Part shown: positions 9,789 through 16,378 of the stretch, piece by piece
Position numbering within the stretch: position 1 is the first letter of the stretch
How the letters are laid out: the number at the start of each line of letters is the position of its first letter
NCBI GenBank assembly: GCA_022925895.1
Contig: JAKSYS010000832.1
Span: forward strand, 1-20,163
Source: Fragilaria crotonensis
Taxonomy: Eukaryota; Bacillariophyta; Fragilariophyceae; Fragilariales; Fragilariaceae
Direction of reading: 5' to 3'
DNA length: 20,163 nt
The notes under the pieces: generated by a model
What the model was told of the DNA's origin: nothing
The model's input: the letters and a program-made list of their open reading frames with translations, nothing else
Database searches by the model: none
Made by a program: the position numbers and the translations under genes

Positions 9789-9795
9789 TATAAGG
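9789..9795 (+). promoter_or_regulatory. TATA-like sequence before the gag start
   Basis: TATAAGG lies 36 bp upstream of the first ATG of the Gag-like frame (9831). It is the only TATA-like site in the GC-rich leader. If used as a core promoter, the 5' leader of the RNA would be very short, so it may be coincidental. Confidence 0.2.
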
Positions 9796-9830
9796 ACACT
9801 CAGCGGGCACACAACACTCTGGTGAGTAAC

Positions 9831-12023
9831 ATGGCCCAGCTGGTTGACGAAGGAGCCGCTATCCCACACGGGGACGGGCATGATGTACCGCCGGTACCTC
9901 CACCCGTACCACGTACGTATCGCGAGTACTACGGGGACCGACGTAACAACCCTGCTCCCGAAAGGGTAGCGGGCTATCTGGCCGGTTACAAGTTTGCCGA
10001 TGCAGGAGGGGGAGATATACCCACACCGGCGGCTCTCAAGGATCAGACGGTGGCACTGAGTGATCGACAGCCTATGACTTTCTTGTGCATGGTGCCGGGT
10101 CTAGACGGTACTATTGGCGAGGTCACTGTTCTACACCGCTTTCTACGTTATGTTGATGCACCAGGGGACGACCCCTCCGGATATCATGATCGAGTGCTTG
10201 GTCTACTTGGGGACATTTTACCGCACCAATACCCCGTAGTGGAGGTACCGGGGTCTGCCTTCCATTTGGTTGGCACTTCAGTACGAGTTCCTACGGTTGC
10301 TGCGATGGATGCACTAATCGCCACATGGGAGGACCCTTCGGTCGCCTTGGGGCCGTACACAATGCAAGACCCCGAGACCGAAGTGGTGCGCCCTCGGCAC
10401 TTTCAACTTGTGCCAGGGCACCTAGCGGCCATACTCATTCACCGGCGACGAGTCAATGCAAAGATGGCGTACCAAGAACTGCTTGGAGCTATCCAAGCCG
10501 CAGACGCGTTCGATGCACACAGTGATGTCATTACCTGGCTGCGAGCAGCGTGCACCGCCCGAGGGGGTGGAGGTGCTCAGAATACGACTCCAAGCGTGGT
10601 CCAAACCTTTCTTCCCTTGCATCTACCTCCTGAAGTGTACACGTACGTCACAACCAAGGTGGAAAACGACATTCCGTCTGCCGCAGCCACTGGAGGAGGC
10701 GTGACCGAAGGGCACACCGAGGCACTCGCAGGAGCCATACGCGCCTTGACCGCCACGCGGCGGACGGGCGGGGCAACCGACGAAGGCGATGACGAGACCA
10801 AGACACCGAGAACCATCGTTGAGACCTATCGTGAGACCTACCGCACGCTCCTGCGGTTTGGGAATGTCACCAACGTAGAGGAGGTGGCCCCATTCTGGGC
10901 ACGCTTGGCCAGGTGCCACAAAAGTGAACAGCACACGGTATTGAGTCAGGAGTTCCAGAGAGTCTGCATGGCACGGGGACTGTCTACGGAGATTTACGTA
11001 CCCATCGTCACAACAACTCTCAAACAGATGGTGGTGAGCTTTCAGTTTGTCGGACATGGTCCAGACGACCTGGCATCCGGATGCCAGCCCTTTATGGTAT
11101 CCTATGCAGGAGAAGACAACCATTATGCGGCGCTAGCGGCGGCGAGCGTTAGCAATCAACTCGCACAAGGAGAGCAGAATGCCAGCCTTGCAGACTGGCG
11201 TTCACTGCGGGACCAAGAGAAGGTGAAATTCCCCCGAGATGTGGGGGATGTGTGTATTACTATGTACCGTTTCGCGGTGCTATGTCAAGTCCTATTCCAA
11301 GGGCTGGGCGATCCACACCCCCTGGTGGAGGCCATGTGGGCCACGGCGAGAGGCTTCCAGAACCTGGCTCCGTTTATTACCGCACGGTACCAATCCCTGG
11401 CTAGGACACCAGGCGTCTCACCCACATACTTCGCGAGAGTGCTCCGGGCTATACAGCTAGGAGTCCACGAGTACATGCAACAGGTATCAGTCAATGTCGT
11501 TGAAGGGCTAACTGGAGTGGAAGCGCCCATGTTCACCACAATGCTGCAAGAGCTGAAACGGGGCACCTTTCATCAGTCAACGAATTGGATTGCAATCCCC
11601 GACTCATACATGAACACATGGCCCACACCAGGAAACAGCGGAGGCAACAGCTATAGCGGCCGCAACGTCCCGGGCGGCGTATCAACCACAGCGTCCACAG
11701 TGCAAACCGGCGTTTCGTCCATCACCCAAGAGGGGAGCAGGGAGAGTGTAGCCCGGGTTGCAAACCCAACAAACGACACCGAGTTCACGTCGCTCACACT
11801 GCGCACGGGCGGTTCGCGAGGGATCATACGAGAGCACCCCCCACCTACCAACGACGACGGGCACGAATTCTGCGTGGCGTGGTGGACCCGGGGGGGCTGC
11901 TTCCCAAATTGCAGGCGACGCAACACCCATGCACCTTTCGCGTCTCCGGCCGAGCGCACACGTTTACTGGCGTACGTCCGCGAGCATTTGGTGGCCCCGG
12001 CGACCTCCCGATCTACTGCTTGA
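9831..12023 (+). CDS. Gag-like protein of the YR retrotransposon
   Basis: The frame encodes 730 aa from the first ATG (9831) to TGA at 12021-12023; it can be extended only to a GTG at 9822. Most of the protein has no domain I recognise, which is normal for capsid-like proteins of this group. The N-terminus is Pro-rich (DVPPVPPPVPRTYREYYGD). Near the C-terminus is a zinc-finger-like motif: C681-x8-C690-x3-C694-x5-H700 (FCVAWWTRGGCFPNCRRRNTH), of the kind seen at the end of Gag-like proteins in protist retroelements and probably binding RNA. It is followed in the same frame by Pol, with only the TGA between them. GC-rich codon use differs from the flanking host genes. Confidence 0.78.
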   Translation: MAQLVDEGAAIPHGDGHDVPPVPPPVPRTYREYYGDRRNNPAPERVAGYLAGYKFADAGGGDIPTPAALKDQTVALSDRQPMTFLCMVPGLDGTIGEVTVLHRFLRYVDAPGDDPSGYHDRVLGLLGDILPHQYPVVEVPGSAFHLVGTSVRVPTVAAMDALIATWEDPSVALGPYTMQDPETEVVRPRHFQLVPGHLAAILIHRRRVNAKMAYQELLGAIQAADAFDAHSDVITWLRAACTARGGGGAQNTTPSVVQTFLPLHLPPEVYTYVTTKVENDIPSAAATGGGVTEGHTEALAGAIRALTATRRTGGATDEGDDETKTPRTIVETYRETYRTLLRFGNVTNVEEVAPFWARLARCHKSEQHTVLSQEFQRVCMARGLSTEIYVPIVTTTLKQMVVSFQFVGHGPDDLASGCQPFMVSYAGEDNHYAALAAASVSNQLAQGEQNASLADWRSLRDQEKVKFPRDVGDVCITMYRFAVLCQVLFQGLGDPHPLVEAMWATARGFQNLAPFITARYQSLARTPGVSPTYFARVLRAIQLGVHEYMQQVSVNVVEGLTGVEAPMFTTMLQELKRGTFHQSTNWIAIPDSYMNTWPTPGNSGGNSYSGRNVPGGVSTTASTVQTGVSSITQEGSRESVARVANPTNDTEFTSLTLRTGGSRGIIREHPPPTNDDGHEFCVAWWTRGGCFPNCRRRNTHAPFASPAERTRLLAYVREHLVAPATSRSTA

Positions 12024-12035
12024 CTGGCAGGCCAG
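12021..12035 (+). promoter_or_regulatory. In-frame TGA between gag and pol: candidate stop-codon readthrough site
   Basis: TGA at 12021-12023 is followed by CTG, and the same frame then stays open for 812 codons. The 12 bases after the stop (CTGG-CAGG-CCAG, 12024-12035) can form a 4-bp stem with a 4-nt loop. A strongly GC-rich, foldable stretch follows at about 12088-12128. UGA followed by C is the leakiest stop context known in eukaryotes. The readthrough role is inference. Confidence 0.45.
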
Positions 12036-14462
12036 GGTGAGGCCGACGCGCATCATCCACACGCGCACCACGCCCCACCCTGGCCAACGGAGCACCGGCC
12101 GGAGCCGGCGGGGCCCCCTCGGGGGACACCGACCATTGATCGGCCCAACAAGAAACAACGAACGACCGATATCTCGGATGCGGAGAGGGAGCTCGGTAAG
12201 TTAGCACAATGGTTTGCGGCACAGGTAAGCGCAAGGGGGTGGCAGGCGGTGGTACGGACGGCACGGGGACGTTCCCACGTAGCTACCATGGCAAAGAAGC
12301 TCCACCACAGAGCGGCCCGCCTACTGGGGCACCTCGGTGCACGAGGGGCAAGTGTCACGATGACGTCGGCCCCCTGGTCCGCACAACGCAACGTGCAAGC
12401 CATGCAGCGGGGCGCACACAAGTCGTCGCACGGCGAAAGGGAATTTGTCTGCACTGAGATGCTTGACTTCTGTCGGCAGGGGTACTGGATTGTTCTTCCG
12501 TACGACGCGGTCGCGGCGTGGCCGGGGCTACGCATCTCACCGTTGGGCGTGGTGCCCCAACGCGATCGCCGCCCACGCCTCATAGTGGACTATTCCTACT
12601 CGGGCATCAATTCCGAAACTTTACCTCTCGCTCCAAAGGAGGCCATGCAATTCGGCCGCGCCCTGCAGCGGGTAATGACCACCATTGTACATGCTGATTG
12701 TGGCCGCTATGGCCCTGTGTACCTCGCGAAGATTGATATTGCGGATGGCTTCTATCGTGTCTGGCTACAAGTGGCCGACATACCTAAGCTAGGCGTCGCT
12801 TTACCAACAGCGCTCGATTGCCCTCCACTAGTGGCCTTTCCTTTAGCGCTGCCCATGGGGTGGGTCGAGTCTCCACCCTATTTCACTGCACTCACTGAGA
12901 CCGCCTGCGACCTTGCGAACGCCGCACTACGCAGGCGCCCTGCTCCCCTACAACTCACGACGGCCCACCGGTTGGAAGCGGTGGCCAACACACCCCCCAC
13001 CGACGCGCCCGACGCCTCGTCGTGCTTCTCCACACGACGGAAGGGGGGCGACAACACTCACGTGAGTCCGGCAACCCTCCACCACGGACACCACCGCTTG
13101 CCCGTGGGAGCGGTCGACGTTTATGTTGACGATTTCCTCCTAATGGCTCAAACGCGCGCCCAACAACTCCGCGTGATGCGGGCGACACTCACGGGCATCG
13201 ACGACGTATTCCGCCCCCTCGAGTCGACGGATCCCGTTCACCGGAAGGAGCCGGCCTCTGTCAAGAAGATGTTGCAGGGTGACGCATACTGGTCCACCAA
13301 GAAACGCATCCTTGGGTGGGATGTGGACACAGCGGCAGAAACCTTGCATCTCCCGGCTCACCGCGTCGCCCGCCTGCACAGCCTGTTGGAGTTGCTCCAA
13401 CCCCCACGGAAACGCCTCCCCCTTCCGAGGTGGCAGCAACTCCTTGGAGAACTACGGTCCATGGCCCCTGCACTTCCTGGCTCCAAAGGCCTCTTCTCTG
13501 TCCTCCAGGCCGTGCTCAGCAAGGCCGATCGCCACCGCGTAAAACTCAACCGGCGCGTTTACGACGTCGCCACCGATCTTCGCGCACTCGTCGACGACCT
13601 TGCCCGGCGTCCCACGCGTCTCCGCGAACTTGTCCCGACGTCCCCGTCCGACGTCGGCGCATGCGACGCATGTCGTCGGGGCATGGGCGGGGTCTGGTTT
13701 GACGCGCTCGACCCCCAGTCCCCTCCCATTGTTTGGCGCATGGCATTCCCCTCGCACGTGGCGGACGCCTTAATCACCGCCGAGCACCCCCAAGGAACGT
13801 TGTCCATCTCCGACCTCGAGCTCACGGCGTTAATCGCGCACAAGGACATCTTGGCGCACGCCCGCGATATCGCGGAACGCACCCTCTGGATGGCGAGTGA
13901 CAACAGGGCCGCCGTGTCCTGGAGTGACAAAGGCGCCTCCACCTCCTGGGGCGCTCGCGCCTATCTTTTGCGGTACAACGCCTTGCACCAACGCCACCAC
14001 CGCTACGTGACACGCCACCACTACGTGCCTGGCCCCGTCAACGTTATGGCTGACGACGCCAGCCGTCGGTGGGATTTATCAAACGACGCGTTACTCACCC
14101 ATTTTAATGACACCTATCCCCAGGCCACCTCCTGGCAGCTGCAGACCCTGACACCCGACACCGTTGCCTCCTTGATTGGTGCGCTGTCCAAGACGCGTCC
14201 ACCACCAGGTGCTCTCCTCAACGCTCCGCCAATGCGGCAACGGCCTGGGACCTCTGGACGTCGTTCTGTGGCAGCCTCCGCATCCAACCCCGTCAATTGG
14301 GCACCTGGGATCCCGTCACTCTTCTCCAACTCTATGCCCAACGCTACCGCGACGGTTCCATTGCCCCCGGCCGTCGACCTGTTCGGGCTCGTACCGTGGA
14401 GGACGCCGTACGAACGGTGGGCCAGGCGTACACCCGCATGGGGTCCCCTGACCCTCGTTTGA
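12024..14462 (+). CDS. Pol: reverse transcriptase and RNase H of the YR retrotransposon
   Basis: The frame is open from codon 12024 (right after the Gag stop) to TGA at 14460-14462, 812 codons. The first ATG is at 12288 (ACCATGG context), before the RT domain, so separate initiation is also possible. RT motifs: RLIVDYSYSGIN, LAKIDIADGFYRVWL (motif A, catalytic Asp at 12735-12737), LPMGWVESPPYF (motif B) and VDVYVDDFL (motif C, 13113-13139), with about 60 extra residues between B and C. GWDV follows in the thumb-side region. RNase H: GACDAC (Asp at 13665-13667), SDLELTAL (Glu), SDNRAAV (Asp) and MADDASR (Asp), so all four acidic residues are present. The last 100 residues are Pro/Ser-rich and overlap the recombinase frame. 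No protease or DDE integrase is seen. Confidence 0.9.
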   Translation: MAGQGEADAHHPHAHHAPPWPTEHRPEPAGPPRGTPTIDRPNKKQRTTDISDAERELGKLAQWFAAQVSARGWQAVVRTARGRSHVATMAKKLHHRAARLLGHLGARGASVTMTSAPWSAQRNVQAMQRGAHKSSHGEREFVCTEMLDFCRQGYWIVLPYDAVAAWPGLRISPLGVVPQRDRRPRLIVDYSYSGINSETLPLAPKEAMQFGRALQRVMTTIVHADCGRYGPVYLAKIDIADGFYRVWLQVADIPKLGVALPTALDCPPLVAFPLALPMGWVESPPYFTALTETACDLANAALRRRPAPLQLTTAHRLEAVANTPPTDAPDASSCFSTRRKGGDNTHVSPATLHHGHHRLPVGAVDVYVDDFLLMAQTRAQQLRVMRATLTGIDDVFRPLESTDPVHRKEPASVKKMLQGDAYWSTKKRILGWDVDTAAETLHLPAHRVARLHSLLELLQPPRKRLPLPRWQQLLGELRSMAPALPGSKGLFSVLQAVLSKADRHRVKLNRRVYDVATDLRALVDDLARRPTRLRELVPTSPSDVGACDACRRGMGGVWFDALDPQSPPIVWRMAFPSHVADALITAEHPQGTLSISDLELTALIAHKDILAHARDIAERTLWMASDNRAAVSWSDKGASTSWGARAYLLRYNALHQRHHRYVTRHHYVPGPVNVMADDASRRWDLSNDALLTHFNDTYPQATSWQLQTLTPDTVASLIGALSKTRPPPGALLNAPPMRQRPGTSGRRSVAASASNPVNWAPGIPSLFSNSMPNATATVPLPPAVDLFGLVPWRTPYERWARRTPAWGPLTLV

Positions 14463-15250
14463 ACCCCCACGGGCTCGTCGATTATCGCCTGACCTCCTTG
14501 TACCGCGCGTGGCAACGGGCCGATGATCCCCCTTCCCGAGTGAAGCCCCTGCCCCTGTCCTTGGTGTCTCAGGTGTGGCAATACGCGCATAACGCCTCTC
14601 CCCATGCCACAGCGGCGGCCGAGTGCCTCGTCATCGGCTTCTATTTCCTTTTGCGTCCCGGTGAGTATTTGGGCCGCCCCGGCGCCACCCAATTCCGTTT
14701 ACGCGATGTTCGTTTCTGGATTGGCAATCGCGCTTTGGATCACTTCACCTGCCCGCCTGCCGACATTCTTGCCGCCACTTTCGCGACCTTAACCTTCACA
14801 CGCCAAAAGAATGGCGTTCGCAACGAAACTGTGGGTCATGGCCGCTCGGGCCATCCCACCCTTTGTCCCGTCCATTGTCTGGGCCGTCGGGCCTTAACCC
14901 TTCGTGCGGCGGGGGCCACCCCTGACACCCCCTTGAACGCCGTTCGCGCCGCCCCTAACGCCTCGTGGACATATGTCCACCCCTCCGACCTCACCTCCCA
15001 CCTGCGGGCCGCCCTGCACCTTCACCCGGACCCAGCGTATACACTTCACGATGTCTCCATCCGGTCTACTCGCGCCGGCGGTGCCATGGCACTACTGTGT
15101 GCCGGTGTTGACAGCGACCGCATACGTCTCGTCGGGCGCTGGCGCTCTGACGAGATGTATCGTTATCTCCATGTGCAGGCCCAGCCGGTCATGACCGGCC
15201 TTTCTGCCGCCATGCTTCGCGGCGGCTCCTTCCGCCTGACACCTGGCTAA
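14228..15250 (+). CDS. Tyrosine recombinase of the YR retrotransposon
   Basis: This frame, -1 relative to Pol, is open from 14111 to the stop at 15248-15250. Recombinase-like sequence becomes recognisable about 14228 (ANAATAWDLWTSFCGSLRIQ), 235 bp inside the end of Pol. No ATG is available there; the first ATG (about 14432) would remove the N-terminal DNA-binding part. Catalytic positions: Arg in FLLRPGEY (14654-14656), Arg in IRSTRAGGAM (15071-15073), the GRWRSD segment, and the nucleophile Tyr in MYRYLHVQAQ (15164-15166). The box II His of HxxR is replaced by Arg (RSTR), and the later His by Trp (GRW). The enzyme would integrate circular cDNA by strand exchange. The start coordinate is set by similarity, not by a start codon. 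Confidence 0.85.
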   Translation, partial: ANAATAWDLWTSFCGSLRIQPRQLGTWDPVTLLQLYAQRYRDGSIAPGRRPVRARTVEDAVRTVGQAYTRMGSPDPRLNPHGLVDYRLTSLYRAWQRADDPPSRVKPLPLSLVSQVWQYAHNASPHATAAAECLVIGFYFLLRPGEYLGRPGATQFRLRDVRFWIGNRALDHFTCPPADILAATFATLTFTRQKNGVRNETVGHGRSGHPTLCPVHCLGRRALTLRAAGATPDTPLNAVRAAPNASWTYVHPSDLTSHLRAALHLHPDPAYTLHDVSIRSTRAGGAMALLCAGVDSDRIRLVGRWRSDEMYRYLHVQAQPVMTGLSAAMLRGGSFRLTPG

Positions 15251-15312
15251 TCCCACCCGCCCCCTTGGGGCTCCCACCCTAACTTGCCTTTGGCCCTGAG
15301 GGCCGCACAGTA

Positions 15313-15346
15313 CGGTAGGCACCACCACTAACCGGTGGCGCTACCG
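15313..15346 (+). repeat. Stem-loop downstream of the recombinase stop
   Basis: CGGTAGGCACCACC (15313-15326) pairs with GGTGGCGCTACCG (15334-15346) apart from one bulge and one G-T type mismatch, around a 7-nt loop. It lies 63 bp after the recombinase stop codon, in the 3' noncoding part of the retrotransposon. It may act in RNA 3' end formation or belong to the terminal structure; neither can be decided from sequence. Confidence 0.5.
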
Positions 15347-15474
15347 CCCCGTGGAGATGAAGGGTACGGTAATCCTAGTAGGGTTGTCATTACCCCCATC
15401 AGTATGCCATCTAGCACACTAACGATTCAAACACAGCGCACTAGCTGGCGACCGTAACGTCAAGCAGCCGCTGA

Positions 15475-15499
15475 GGCGGGAAAGCGTATGCATCCCGCC
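15475..15499 (+). repeat. Stem-loop near the right end of the retrotransposon
   Basis: GGCGGGA (15475-15481) and TCCCGCC (15493-15499) are exact complements around an 11-nt loop. It sits just before the sequence changes to the AT/GTA-rich host spacer, so it may mark the terminal region of the element. Confidence 0.45.
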
Positions 15500-15530
15500 G
15501 AATGAAATCTGTGACGTACTACGGTAACAC

Positions 15531-16378
15531 TTTACGCACGAGTATGGCATCGTAAGTATGAATATTCATGTTGTCTGCATCCTGTACCTGGTACATGTAT
15601 GTCATACCTGGTACAATGTACCGTAATCAGGAGTATCCCGTATCCGGTACTTGTATCCCACATAATCAAAATGCACCGCAAATTCAAACGTCGTTCAGTA
15701 CTGACTACTGACACTGCGTCCTGCTACAGTACTACGAACGGTTCGGTGTTCGTAGTGCACTACTGCAGGATAAGGCCTGATCCTATGCAATATGCATACA
15801 TGTTCATACTGTATTTGCACTATAGCTGGTATATGCACGTTAAATATGTCGTACTATGCGTGTACTCTAGTATACGTACTAGGTACTATTCTACAACTAC
15901 CTGCTGGTGCTGTACGCTTATGATTTATGATACAAGAACTACATGTATGAATACTACATTTCGCATTTCACGAATAAAAGGAAATCAACGACTACGGGCC
16001 TACGCGAGCGTAGAGTTCTCTACTGTACCAACGACCGTAAACATCCAAATACGTCTGGCCGTCGCTTGGAATGTCAAGATCCATCATCCATTGCTTGATG
16101 GAAATGGGAAATGATGTTATGTGTCGATGTAATAGATCCATTGATGACACAAAACTTCCCTCAAGTTTCGAGAACAGGCAGCCTTCATTATTAGACTGCA
16201 TCCCGTGAACCGAACCGAGGCACCTCCCTCTGTCCGAGCATCCTACATTCTTAAACAGTGCACCGGCGCCATAAACAGAACGATACAACTACCGAGGGAT
16301 GCAGCTGCTGTCCCGTACTGCAGTCAGAAGTAAAGACCCTGAAACAAGTAGCGCTATAGGTCGTCCTTGAGTCTTTCC
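15531..16378. other. GTA/TAC-rich spacer between the retrotransposon and the TrhO-OMT gene
   Basis: No credible gene. A 171-codon open frame (15599-16114) is Tyr/Thr/Cys-rich with no family resemblance and reflects the GTA/TAC-rich composition. An 11-bp direct repeat TACCTGGTACA occurs at 15585-15595 and 15605-15615. A small palindrome, CTACGC-GA-GCGTAG, lies at 16000-16013. The last 200 bp or so before 16379 should hold the promoter and 5' untranslated region of the next gene; no TATA box is evident. Confidence 0.5.

Larger units (their letters stand above)
9420..15530 (+). mobile_element. Tyrosine-recombinase retrotransposon (DIRS/Ngaro-like), apparently intact
   Basis: A roughly 6-kb GC-rich block with three consecutive coding parts: Gag-like (9831-12023), reverse transcriptase-RNase H (12024-14462) and a tyrosine recombinase (about 14228-15250). 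Having a tyrosine recombinase instead of a DDE integrase, and no visible aspartic protease, places it among YR retrotransposons rather than gypsy or copia. Ends are approximate: I set them from the change of composition, not from a clear terminal repeat. YR elements usually make no target duplication and carry inverted or split direct repeats. A weak inverted similarity (TCAGCGGC at about 9481-9489 and its complement GCCGCTGA at about 15467-15474) is the only candidate found. All frames are open over long distances, suggesting recent activity. Confidence 0.85.

Noticed and set aside
9420-15530. Gypsy- or copia-type LTR retrotransposon
   Set aside because: No long terminal repeats, no aspartic protease motif and no DDE integrase; a tyrosine recombinase follows the RNase H instead.
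15599-16114. 171-codon open frame on the plus strand
   Set aside because: Composition follows the GTA/TAC-rich spacer (Tyr, Thr, Cys, Met), there is no domain or targeting signal, and it spans direct repeats.
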